Below, one piece after another: positions 31,621 through 43,410 of a DNA stretch of 64,000 nt. This DNA is from Symsagittifera roscoffensis (taxonomy: Eukaryota > Xenacoelomorpha > Acoela > Convolutidae), in the NCBI RefSeq assembly GCF_963678635.1, contig NC_087069.1:23600803-23664802 (forward strand). Reading direction: 5' to 3'. Made by a program: the position numbers and the translations under genes. Positions within the stretch are counted from its first letter, which is position 1. Each line of letters opens with the position of its first letter. Under the pieces are notes generated by a model. It did no database searches and was not told where the DNA came from. It saw only the letters and a program-made list of their open reading frames with translations.

Positions 31621-32750
31621 TTACCCCATTTATAATCAAAAATGGAAACACCTGAAACCACTATCAGGAAACATATATAAGTTTTCAATAAAACAAGTTC
31701 ATCGGTATGACAAAAGTCAAAACAAACAATTTTTTATGCCAGACTTCGAATTTAAACCTATTCATAAATTTTTCAAAATTACAATCTCATCTATAAAATA
31801 CTCAAAAAATACGAATTCCGATATTATTTCATTACATGTGTATATCAATACACTATATCAAATAACATTACCCTTAGGACTTTTAGGATATTGCGAAACA
31901 AATGCTACAATTTTCACCTATAATTGAAGTAGCCTATCGAGTAAATAATATATTAAAACTATTAGAAATTTGTCAATCAACAATTCTTGACGAAGATTTA
32001 TCCATTAATAATATAATAAGTAATGGAAAAAGAAATACAGATTCTTTCACAGAAACACCATATTTTAAACCGACATTCAATATAACAAATTACACAAAAG
32101 AACAACAAAAGTTTTTAACAATGTTTAATTTTCAACACTCACAAATCACACAAGATGAATTTGATGTTGGAAAAATCATTTCATCACTACACCTCCCACC
32201 AAAACCTGACGCAGTTTTCAAAAAACAAAGAGCAAGTAAAGTACCAAATCATTTACAAGACAAGGTAAATAGATTACTGGATATTTTAGAACAATACGAA
32301 ATTATCTCAATGGTAAATAAAGAAGAACGACCAAAAGTAAACACCTTCATTAACCCTGTTATCATTCTAGCAAAAGGTGAATCACTAAAAATAGTTTTAG
32401 ACGCTAGATACCTCAATTCACTAACTGACGAATCAAAATGCAATTGGCCTATTGAACCAATACAAGTTATCTTAACAAAGATAAATGGTAAGTACTTCAC
32501 AACCGCAGATACGAATAGTGCTTATAATCAAATGCCACTAGATGAACAATCACGACGTTTAACACAATTTGTTATTGGAAATCAACAATATGAATTTAAT
32601 CGCTTACTCTATGGAATATCCATAGGACCAGCAGCTTTTTCAGCTTTCATGAGTAAAATTTATAGACCATTAACACTCAAGAAAAATGCAATCACCTATT
32701 TAGACGATGTTTTTGTGCAATCACAGACGAAAGGTTTACACTTTTAGAAC
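31621..32750 (+). pseudogene. Reverse transcriptase of copy B
   Basis: The frame 31902-32747 (281 codons) carries the linker, fingers (ASKVPNHLQDKVNRLLDILE), palm (GKYFTTADTNSAYNQMPLDE) and the catalytic Y-L-D-D at 32697-32708, then stops after a frameshift at about 32730. The 31621-31901 part is the protease-RT linker with stops. All three catalytic aspartates are present. Typical Ty3/Gypsy spacing. Confidence 0.85.
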
Positions 32751-33703
32751 AAAATCATAAAATACTTCGGAACGAAAATCTGAAAGCAGCCCCCGATCAA
32801 TCACACTTCTTTGTAACACGCGTTAAATTTTTAGGACATAAACTTGAACGAAACACTATCACTCCATTGAAATCACGCATTGTGGCAATCCAAAAACTTC
32901 AACCACCTACAAATAAAAAGAAAATCCAAGAATTCCTTGGAATGCTGAATTTTTTAAGTAAATATGTTTACAAAAAGCAATTATACTTAAGACCTTTCTA
33001 TAATATCCTCAGACAACAAAATAATTTTGAATGGACCACTGAACATCAAACACGATTTGAAGAAATTAAAAAGCTTTTGACAGAACAAATTTCAAATACA
33101 ATTCCAGATCCAAATCAACCATTCTATGCAATGTGGGATGCTTCAAATTTTGGCATCGGCGCAGCATTGCTACAATCACATAATGGAACAAATAAAATGA
33201 ATCTTATAACAGCAAATTCAAGATTATTTATACAAGCAGAGCTACGATTCTCAACTCTAATGAGAGAATGTACCGCTATAATTTATACACTTACAGAATA
33301 TGATTTTCTGATAATTGGATCAAAACACCCAACAGTTCTATTTACAGATCAAAAACCAATTATATTTCTCTTTACACAAAAATCAAATCCCAATCATAGA
33401 GTTTATAGATTTCAATCAATTCTAATGAAATTCCCAAGCTTACATATAATTTGGACAGCAGGAAAAAACCTTGCATTACCAGATTCATTAAGTAGAAATA
33501 CGCCACCTGAATTACTTACACGAAAAACTACAGTTGAAATACCACAAAATATTAAATTCTATCTCGCAAAAAATGAAACATCACCCCAATTAGAATGCAA
33601 ATACGCAGTAAAAACTGACATTGATCAATCACAAATAAATAGTCTAGAACATTTTCCACTCTACTTAGATGCCAAAATAATCACTATGAAGTTAATTTAC
33701 TAG
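32751..33703 (+). pseudogene. RT connection and RNase H of copy B
   Basis: The frame 32867-33703 (278 codons) continues the thumb (KKKIQEFLGMLNFLSKYVYK) and then RNase H: FYAMWDASNFGIGAALLQSH (first acidic residue), RFSTLMRECTAIIYTLTEYD (second), LFTDQKPIIFLF (third), and WTAGKNLALPDSLSR (exit). The domain looks complete. The piece 32751-32866 joins it to RT in a different frame. Confidence 0.85.
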
Positions 33704-34449
33704 GAACATCAACTTTTAAACCAATTCCATACTCACAATGGATAAAAAATAATACTCAACAAAAGAGAAAAAAACAACACTCGCATAAAAAAGACCTTTT
33801 TCCACTAATTAAAAAAAAATTTGACCAATAAAATAAACTTATCAGGACCACAAACAAATGATTCAAAATACACAATAAAAGTTTTTGACCTCCATGACCC
33901 ACTTGACACAATTCCCCTATCAAAACTAGAAATTGACAATATTTTTCTCCCCCAAACAGATAAAATTACACTTGAACTTTTAAAACGGTATCGAAATCTC
34001 GATCCAGTAATTAGACAACTAAAATCATGGCACAAATACAAAACTAAGCCCGTAAAAGCTGATACCACAATTTTAGGAAACAAAACAATCCTCCGATATT
34101 TCAGAACATTTAACAACACAACAATTAATGGAAATACAGATCTTTTAGAATATCAATTAAATGATTCTAAAGTTCCCTGTCTACCTTTAAGTATGATACT
34201 AATAGCTTTTAGCATCTCCAATTCACAAAATACAAAGGGACACTCCGGATCAGAAAAAACATACTCGAACTTTACACGAAATTTTTATTTCCCAAATGCA
34301 CCAATTTGGATAAAAGTATTATGCAATGATTGTATAATAGGTCAATTGAACAAACCGTATCCAAATCAAAAACAAATAGCACAGAAGCAAGATTTTAAAG
34401 GACAAAGTTTATATCTTAACCATCTCATTTCATTAGCAATATATCTTAA
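33704..34449 (+). pseudogene. Integrase N-terminal region of copy B
   Basis: The frame 33821-34636 starts in the RNase H-integrase linker and includes the zinc-binding domain: KGHSGSEKTYSNFTRNFYFP, then CNDCIIGQLNK, where A has CNDCIICQ; the last zinc Cys is therefore Gly here. At about 34430 the native core sequence gives way to foreign sequence. Confidence 0.75.
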
Positions 34450-34589
34450 CCAATCAGCAATATTCGTGGATCCAGGGGACGAGGAATGCCAAGGGGACGG
34501 GGCCAATACCAAAATTGGGGAGGAGGTCGAACGCAAGACCGAAGATGTTACAACTGCGATCAACCGAATTTCACCCCAGAACACCGACA
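34450..34589 (+). other. Foreign patch from a Gypsy gag inside copy B integrase
   Basis: About 140 bp replace the native core around the first catalytic Asp. They align with element G 601-738, from CAATCAG onward to CACCGACA, at roughly three quarters identity by eye. In one frame both encode an RGRG-type stretch and the start of the same zinc knuckle (CYNCDQPNFTPEHRQ here). Flanking ATATCTTAACCA occurs twice (near 34399 and 34441), a possible microhomology. The integrase loses its first catalytic Asp. Confidence 0.8.
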
Positions 34590-35848
34590 ACCTCACCATC
34601 ATCAGAAGGAAACTCCTACATTATGGTCATTGTTGATGCATTCACACATTATGTAGCACTCAACCCAGTACCACATTGTAATGCTTATTATGCTTACACA
34701 ACACTTTATGAACATTGGATAGCTAAATTCGGATTACCCGAAATTCTAGTTACAGACAACGGTACAGAATTTATAAATAATGAAATCATCACAATATGCC
34801 ACTTATACAACATCAAACATATACCACATACATCTCATGCACCTTGGACAAACGGTTTAGTCGAAGGTATGAACCTTTCACTACAAGACTATCTCAGATG
34901 TATCATTAAGGGAAATGATACACGATACACAGAATGGTCAGCAGATGTAAAATTATTTCCCTTATCATATAATTCACAAATTACGACAACTTTAGGATTG
35001 TCACCATATGAAATGGTTTTTAATCAAAAGCCACGAAAACCAATTATGTTTACAGCAAATGCAGATAAAAATGCACAAGGTTATTGCCAACCAAATAAAG
35101 ATTCAATTTGTTATAACCTACCTTCACACACATGATGAAGATCATTTTCACCATCCAAAAATTCTTATATTAGCCTCCGGCACACATACCGAATGGATAT
35201 TAAATAGAGATAAAAAACACAATGAAATTTACCAAAAAGTAACAAAGAAATTGTTACAAAGGCAAAACATTAACTACCAAATTAATTCACGCTTTACGCC
35301 AGCCACAGATTTAAAAATTGGAACATTTGTTTTAACACCTAACTTTACTACACACCAAGGAATCTCTAAAAATTTATAACCACTTTGAAAAGGACCATAC
35401 CAAACAAATACGAAACCCACTGACGTAACGTATAACTCACATATTCAACAAAAAAAGAAATTATTCAACATCGTAACAATCTATTGCCCTATTACCCAAA
35501 AGAAGACGCATTACGCGTATTAACTCAATTTTATTCTTTTACAGGTTTAAAAAATATTCAAAATCATACACATACAGAAAAAGAAACAAATGTACAGGAC
35601 AACGTTCATCATGAAAAACAAAATCAAAAACAAACCAAAACTCAAAACAATACATAACGTCAGACCCAAAAATATCTCAATAAGAAAGAAAAAACAAGAA
35701 AATGATAGAAAAAATTTTACCATAAGAACAATTAGAAAAATCAGAACACAAAATATCACGACTTAGAAATCAACCACGTAAAAATTGCAAAACATTCATC
35801 CCACAATCTAAAATATTAAAGAAAGTTGAATTTCAAAAACAACTTTGA
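34590..35848 (+). pseudogene. Integrase core remainder and C-terminal tail of copy B
   Basis: The frame 34515-35135 carries EGNSYIMVIVDAFTHYVALN, LPEILVTDNGTEFINNEI (second Asp) and WTNGLVEGMNLSLQDYLR (Glu), so two of three catalytic acids remain. The frame 35008-35379 continues the C-terminal domain, followed by a GPY motif at about 35388 after a stop, then a basic Lys/Asn-rich tail ending near TGA 35846-35848. Bases 34674-35157 are identical to copy A 20941-21424. Confidence 0.8.
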
Positions 35849-36682
35849 TCGTAAAAATTAATAATTTTTACACTTCTAATTCATTTTGGACTTTCGTATT
35901 TTTGAGATAACATGCTGAAACATACGCAACATTTTTATTTCAGATTCAGCCAATAGGATTCACTCAAATCCGTCAGCATTATATCTCTAACACCAACCTA
36001 TTAGCCGATAGATATTAAACTCCAGGCATATCTATAACTATAACTTTTCGACCTCCAGGTCAAAAATAAGCAACCCGCTAAAATTTGACAACTAAAATAA
36101 ATACCACCATAATATTACAACCCACCCCTATCTAATAACGCAAAGATCAACAATATTTTACCAACTCAGACCTCAGAAATCCTCCAACGAAAAATGGCGA
36201 TTTAGCCCAAAGTCAAAAAGGACCATAATCATTTGGCCTAAAGCCAAATACTTCAAAAATAACCCAGATTATCTACCAAACAAAAACAAAGCAAAAAAGA
36301 CCTCCCGAACACCATAAAATTAGCCCCCAACAACTTTTCACAAAACTCAACACACTTGTCAAAAATCCAATAAAAATCCGACCTCACTTAAATCTCTCGC
36401 CCCAAACAACAAAAAATATTTGACGAGCGAATCATTTCTTAAATGCTTTTCTCTCAAACAGTCAATATCTTAAAAAAATCAATCTTAAATGTTTTCAGAA
36501 TTTTTTTGATTCTATTCAACCTTTAGCTCATTTTTTTTTTGATACTTTTGAAGCCTTAATAATCCTTTTAATAATTTTTTGCAATATTTTTTCTAAATTT
36601 CTACTCCCTATTTGAACTATAAATCCAACTTTCCCAAATCATTGACCACATTCACAGGTACGATAATTCAAAGTATATTTAA
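35849..36682 (+). other. Conserved non-coding pol-env spacer, copy B
   Basis: No conserved ORF. Holds sequence aligning with A 17530-18350 and C 52391-53150. At 36655-36660 is CAG|GTA, the acceptor-like site shared by all copies just before the membrane ORF. Confidence 0.5.
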
Positions 36683-36871
36683 ATGATACCAACAATTTTT
36701 AGTAGAACAGATATTTTTTTACTATTCGTAATTTTCATCACATTTTTATCCTCCCTAATCATGACAATGTGCAAATGTGTAAAAAAGGCAATAGTCACAT
36801 TCGCCTTAATAACAATACTTTTAATGCTTTTCATTGAAGAAAATTACAACAAACATAAATCTTCTCACTAG
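36683..36871 (+). CDS. Small two-helix membrane protein, copy B
   Basis: This intact 62-codon ORF begins MIPTIFSRTDIFLLFVIFIT: one hydrophobic helix, a Cys/Lys turn (MCKCVKKAI), and a second helix (TFALITILLMLFIEE). It lies between pol and env; A and C have recognisable versions with a frameshift. It could be a viroporin-like accessory protein, or an env signal/leader exon if the downstream region is reached by splicing or shifting. No named family was recognised. Confidence 0.6.
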   Translation: MIPTIFSRTDIFLLFVIFITFLSSLIMTMCKCVKKAIVTFALITILLMLFIEENYNKHKSSH

Positions 36872-38030
36872 AAAAATATTTGATTGGACACATTTCCAAA
36901 ATTGCTAACCAACCACCACAACATCAGTCTTCACCGACATCCTCCCAAGAAAACCCACTCATACCCACAACTACTCAAAACCCCCAAACATCCACACGAA
37001 TTTCTTTCCAAGATAACCCGTACACTTTCGAGGAACGACACGCTCGCTTATCAGAACCATTAGAACCAGTTCAGCGACAAGCACCCCTAAGTGAACCAAC
37101 ATATAAATTACACCCCCCATTACCACAAGATTTAAATAGAATAGGACACATTAGTCATAATCAAAATACAGTCGAAATAAATAGACAAATTGTACATCCA
37201 CGAGGAAATAGAAATTTTCAAACCCCTAGAGTTCATTTTGATAAACCCCAATCACCAACACCAACTACTTCAGAAAGTTCAAGTAATACATTACCAGAAA
37301 CTCCCCCACTCCTTTCACAACGCAGCACCTCAAGTATACCCTCAGATTACTTAGGTTCAACACCAACATCTGAACAAATACGTGAAAATCCCTTTAACCC
37401 CCCCCCCCCGATCCCACCGCACGACTACCATATTGGGCAACACACTCATATACACAATGTGAACCAAACTTGGTAAATGATCCAATAGATATCTCTGCTG
37501 ATACAACACTATCAACATTACCAGAAACATTATCAATCCCGTCAACACCATCATTAAGTCAAATCTCACCGACACTTTTCCCTTTAAATTTTCCAAATAA
37601 CCTCGACGCTAGATATCGAGAATAATCATCATCAAACACCCCTTTTAGATTAGATTGGAACACATTCGTAGCACCTCCCCATTATTTGGACAACATCAAG
37701 AAAGTAACCGACTCCGCAGTTGGGCACTCAATAGATTACAATATAGACAAGATATCCAAGAAGATATTCGAGAACACAATAATCAAATACTTCAACAAAA
37801 TAGTCTCCAATTAAAATTTGAAATCACGATCAAACTTAATAATATTGTTCAACACCCCTACCCATTAAATCCACCAAATATAACAGCTCAATCACTACCA
37901 CCACCATTTATAACCACTGAAATAAAATACAAATACGATAGATATACGAAAAACAAAATTGGTTACATAATATTTTATAACCCATACTCAGGATTATCAT
38001 ACACATGTATATTCTAAAAACATTAACATT
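36872..38030 (+). pseudogene. Pro/Ser/Thr-rich env N-terminal region, copy B
   Basis: The frame 36880-37476 (198 codons) is Pro/Ser/Thr/Gln-rich and ends after a run of C (37400-37409, encoding Pro) that probably caused the frameshift. The frame 37655-38017 continues with PPLFGQHQESNRLR, ITAQSLPPPFITTE and ends at a tyrosine-rich stretch. Homologous to A 16141-17352 and C 51316-51960. Could be a mucin-like or cytosolic domain. Confidence 0.55.
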
Positions 38031-40538
38031 TCAACACATCTTTTTTTAAATTTTTTTCTGACTCAAACGAACAAAAAACACTACACAAAAATGCATCAAA
38101 TCAAGTATCACAATGCGAAACAGAACCACAAGCTATAGAAACTACAAATGTAATAGCAACATTGTACTCAAAAGCCCGAGCAACAACAGTCACAGGATAT
38201 AAAATTACAGCAATCTTTTCCGAAAAGAAAGTAAATTGTTCACAAGTTTCCAACGGAAATCAGAACCGACTTGATCACGAATCATTTTACCAAAGTAATA
38301 TAGAACGTCTTTTACACCTAAATCCCGACAATTGTAAAAACGAATTACTCAGACTTAATCTAACAAGAAATCAAAACACAGACAAAAAAATAGGAAATTT
38401 TCAAGTCTTTGCCGATTCTGTACATCAAACAGAACTTGAACGATATCAAGGACACATTAAATTAGACGAAAAATACCCATATAACGGCGCACACGGAAGA
38501 TTAACTTATGACATACACGATAAACACTGGATACCACACATTGGAATAAATGACCCTTCAAAGTGTAAAGCCGACACAAAAAATAAAGGATATCAAGAAA
38601 TAATGTTTTTTGATTGGAAAATGCAACTTGAACAAATACATCTCACACGAGATTTAACTGATAACACCATGATTTAGGAATTAAATTACCTTGCAAAAAT
38701 GATCAAGGTTATTGTGACCCTACAACAAGGACCCAAGCAACAATTGTTCGGTTTCCCGAAGATACATGCACAACATTTCATGTAGCAAAAAAACACGCTG
38801 GAATGATAAAATTTCAAGAAAAATATTTTATTGAATCAATCCCATAAGAACAAGTGTACCCATCTCGTAAACAAAGCACTGATTTCAAAAACAATCATGA
38901 TAAAGATAATAAATTAACACGCTTTCAAGTCTATCAAGAAACAGAATTTGCATGTAAAAATAGCAATCCACTTTATAAAACACAATACTCTGGAATACTT
39001 GTCGAATTCGAAAAAGGTTTCGACATGAACACTGGAAAAATAAAATTTGACCCTTATGCCACAAGTCACCCTATAACGAAGGAACATCATACGTCCCAGT
39101 TGACTTTTATAAAAGCAAAGGTCAACCTGGTGGAAAACTAAAACCATATGACAGTAAAAGCACACGTCTACAAGAACTATCACTAATGAATAGCACCTAT
39201 TTTGGTAATATTCATTGTGATATCCACTTAGACATGAAATTAGACTATACAATTAGTAGAATTTTCCAAGAAATGTCACTTTCTGAATTAGAAACACTTC
39301 ATCAACTATGCGAATTAAAACGAAAACAAATCTTACAATCACTCGCATTAGCAGTACTAAAAACACCTTACGCAGGTTATTATTATCAGGAAACAGATCA
39401 AATTTTTTTAATTATGAAGGAAACATTTTATGGTTCTATACTTGCACCAAAAAATATCACCATTATATGTTTTTGAAGACAAACGTTGTTATAAAAGAAT
39501 CCCCATGTTCTATAAAAATAAAGTACATTTTGTCGACACACTTTCAAGACGAACATATTTTTGGGATACCGCAGTCCGATGTGGATCAGAAAATAGCAAA
39601 AATCTAGTACAATTAAACCCTGATGAAGATAAATACTACCTACTTACACCATACCCTACATTAATGCAACCACTCAAAAAATTTTCACCCGAAAGTATCA
39701 GAGCTATCGCTCGTAACCCAAATATTGATTTACAATCAATTGGAATATATTCTAAATCTCATATCCAACATCACATTAGAACGCAACAGCTTCAGGAACT
39801 ATTAACACAAATTGACACAATACAACGCCAATCAATCGACCAGAATTTAAGAAAACTTGCAGAAACCGCAGGATTTGCAGACATTTATACACAAGACTAT
39901 AGCGGATATTTTAAATATATCAAAGACTACATATATTTAAACGGTGAAAAATACAGACCACAGGACATTTCACCTATAATTTTTTTCAGTTTTGTCTCCT
40001 TAAAAAATGAAATTCTAGCTTTCCTAGGATGGCCCTATTACATCTTAGAAAAATTAACCATGCTTAATTTTATAGGATTTCTTTTCTCACTGTTAAAGGA
40101 ATCTATAACACATGCGCTATACACACACAAGTAAACCGACAAGCAAGTGTAGCACGTATACTATTTGCAGGATTTTTTGGAGTTTTTTCATCATCAATCA
40201 ACAAAATACTTCTAGATGCACAAATAAAACAATATAACACAAAAAAAACCACAAGACCAAACACATATAACGAAAAACAAAATAATGTAGATACAACACC
40301 TACAGCACCACAGATACCAACTCTACCACAAAATCATCCATTATCATTAGTTCCCCGAAATTTTCGAAACCAAGCAATCACAAATAATCCAAAATTTCGA
40401 CCAAATACAACACAAAGTCCCATTCAGCACAAAATGACAAATCATTCACAAAATGATAATACATATGAACAAATGATAGAACAACCTCACACCACCACTT
40501 TTTACTCTCAAAAAAATCATTTTTTTAGCCCACGATGA
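38031..40538 (+). pseudogene. Envelope-like glycoprotein of copy B
   Basis: Ectodomain frames at 38162-38677 and 38854-39141 contain several Cys and N-x-S/T sites. A third block at 39186-39476 holds a Leu/Gln-rich stretch (LETLHQLCELKRKQILQSLA), a candidate heptad helix. The frame 39430-40134 (234 codons) follows with a Cys pair in a C-Y-K-R-I-P context and a hydrophobic region near its end (FIGFLFSLLKE). The last frame is open from about 40128 to the TGA at 40536-40538 and includes ARILFAGFFGVFSSSI, a probable membrane segment, and an Asn/Thr/Pro-rich tail. Frameshifts separate the parts. Confidence 0.65.
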
Positions 40539-42326
40539 GCCGACCACTTGGATCCCTCCATCGCTCAAATTCCCACCCAGCCAACCTCCAAACTCAAATG
40601 CCAATTATCCCACTTTTTGCTTTCCCACCACGCGATTTTCCAATTATTAATATATCATCAAGCACGAATTCTGATACTAACTCAGATATTTCAGTTTTTC
40701 ACACTATCTCACAATTTAAAAACGCTAATGTAGAAACCCCGACGAATTTGCAGACTCCGAACCATCTCCCTCTACCCATACCCAGACCGACTCCTCAGTT
40801 TTTTCAAAAACCCTTTTCAACCTTTCTCATCCCTTTCCACTCCTTCTTATGCTTCCCAAGTAACCCCAACCTATTTTCCATTTCATTCCGACAGATCACA
40901 TATAACTCCCCAGTTACCATCCAAATTTCCGCAGAACTCGACAATTTTATAACATTACAACAACAACTATTGCATCCCCAAACTCTCACAATACATCAAC
41001 TATCATCCACAATAACATCCTCAAATCCACCAACTCCTACACCCTCTTCAGCTTACACTCCATCATTAGCTCAGTCATCCATATCCACCGAAACACCTAC
41101 CAGTACTAACCGAGCTTATCACACTTTTAAACGAAAATTTCCAAATCACCCATTCCCAAACAAACCCGGAACAGCCCGCGAATATATCAATCACTCGGAA
41201 CACACAAACACAAAAATTTTTCTCGAAATCACCTTACCCTCATTTCCGCAATATACATTAAATACACCTACCATTGCTAACGATACACGCAATTTTGTTG
41301 ATGAGCACGTTCTAATGCCAACACTCCATTGGACAGCTTATTATCATTATACTAACCCCCTCTGTCTAGCATTAGCTAATACTACTGAAAGTGTCGAGAA
41401 AAATAAAAACATGTTATATAGACTCACCACAACACTAACACCTCGACAATTTATTTACGTTGGATATAAAAAATTATTAAAAACATTCACCGCATCCCGA
41501 GCTAACGATTTTTGCAGTAGAATACTACGATCATAATATCATCCGTTCTAATCAGGATCAATTTTTAGATGAAGACCGCTTCGCAAACCCGCAACTAACA
41601 GAAAAATTTTTCGTTAAAACGTCATACGTATTTACACTCAATATTTTTGATAGAAAGCATGATCATATTATTTACGAATCACTAGTTGATATTCAAGCAT
41701 ATGAAAGCTTCTATGATAAATTTCAGTTATTTTCACTAACCTTTCACTTTCTTTCACCGCAGGAACACGATTTGCACTGTTCCCACGAGATTATGTTACG
41801 CACTAAACAAACGCACACATATACATATTATCGTTTTATACAAAAACTTTTTGATTTGCACACTCCATCAAGACAACCTCACCATCGTTTTCAGTTTCTT
41901 AACTCAAAATACACGTCACCATTTTTTCTAAATTTTACATATTGCATTAAAGATACTAACCTACACGGCATCCTCCGCAACTATGACCCAGTTACCCAAA
42001 TGTACATATTCTGTCCCATCACAAAGACCTTCAATGCTGAAGAATCAATACCCTTACTTATCCCACATAAATTTATCACACCTATTGAAATATCCATATT
42101 AGAATTCATTCACAATACTAAATATAACCATAAAATATGTAACCTCATCCAAAACACACCTTACGAGTTCGCAGTAGGCACAGAAGAACTAAACACCATC
42201 AAGGCATTTCAATTGCTTTGGCCACTGCTACAAACTAAAAACATCATACGCATACCAGACAAGTTACTAACAACATCAGACATGATTCACGACATCTTCC
42301 CCCACGGCTTTTTCCCAGAAGACTAA
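40535..42326 (+). CDS. ORF4, accessory protein of unknown function, copy B
   Basis: Begins MSRPLGSLHRSNSHPANLQT; the ATG overlaps the env stop in ATGA. One extra T in a T5 run near 41511 splits it into 40535-41536 and a second part ending at TAA 42324-42326; otherwise about 597 codons are open. The first about 220 residues are Pro/Ser/Thr-rich. The rest is ordered-looking with many aromatics and His (HWTAYYHYTNPLCLA, FIYVGYKKLLKTFTAS, YDPVTQMYIFC, PHGFFPED). There is no signal peptide or membrane helix. It is present in A and C. No domain recognised; it might be regulatory, capsid-related or a separately captured gene. Confidence 0.7.
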
Positions 42327-43410
42327 GGTAACTATAAATTAAAATACTTTTAACTAATAAATTCAAATGTATACTAACCATTTTCTATCAATGTTTCATT
42401 TATTCTTTTAGTTTTCACACCACAATCATCTACAAAACAGAAAAAGACAAATAAAAATACAAACTTGTTAAATTATATTCAAACTCCTTAATCTTAAGCA
42501 CTAAATAATGTAAAAAAAAATTCATACCCATTGTAGTAATTTCGTTTATAAATTATTTCCCCACGAAGCAGTAAAATTAAATACGATGAAAGTTTATAAT
42601 TTTTAACTTCCCCAAAACGCAGTAAAATTCAAATTCAATGCAATAAATTTATGAAATGAGAAAGCAGTACTAACCTTTTCAATATTTTCATTCATTCGCA
42701 CAAGAATTCTATCCAAACTCGCACAGCTCGCCCACGAAGAATTGTTTAAATAATGATTTTAAGTTTCAAGCTTTCACTATAAACAACTCTAACACACGAT
42801 AACAAGTTTCAAACTTTTCTTTAACCCGGTTGGAAAGAAAATAAAAACTAAACCAAACTAACCAACGCAGCTTACTAAACACCACAAATCATAAAATAAC
42901 AGCATGACTAAGAAAAGAAAACCAACGGTACCCAAACCGGATTAACCCAGTTTAAAACTGGATAATTTTTTTTTTGAAGACTATTATAAAGTCTAAAAAA
43001 GAAATAATAAAACACAAAAAAGTTGCAAGACAAACCCAAATCAAAAACAATTCGATTTTTGAAAAAAAGGACACAACCAAAATAATATAAGAAAGACCAG
43101 AAAAACCCAACATAAAACGTTATCACATAACAGGACCTCTCAAAGAAACAGCATGCAATCATACTCCCACTCCTGGCCTAACCCACGAGAGAAGGACGTC
43201 CTGAGCATGCTTATAGCCGGCCTAACCCACCGCGCTACACACACGCCTTGTGACCACACTTCAATTTTTAATAAGAGGTACTCAAGGGTGAGTAACTCTT
43301 CAAAATAACTAAACTAAAAACAAAACGCTTTCGTGAAAACGACTAACTAAGTTCATGATTAAAAAACCAAATTAACATAAATTTAAAAAATGTAAATCAA
43401 AATTTGCAGT
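42327..43410 (+). other. 3' UTR of copy B with tRNA-like segment
   Basis: Non-coding, A/C-rich. The minus-strand sequence of 43150-43255 contains TAGCGCGGTGGGTTAGGCC, which resembles a Pol III A box within a tRNA-like head, followed by a second GTGGGTTAGGCC. The same block is at 45860-45975 in C. A lacks this region. GAGTAACTCTT/ACTCACCCTTGAGTA-type inverted sequences flank it. Confidence 0.5.

Noticed and set aside
43150-43255. A functional tRNA gene
   Set aside because: There is an A-box-like block but no convincing B box, anticodon stem or acceptor pairing; kept only as a tRNA-like segment.
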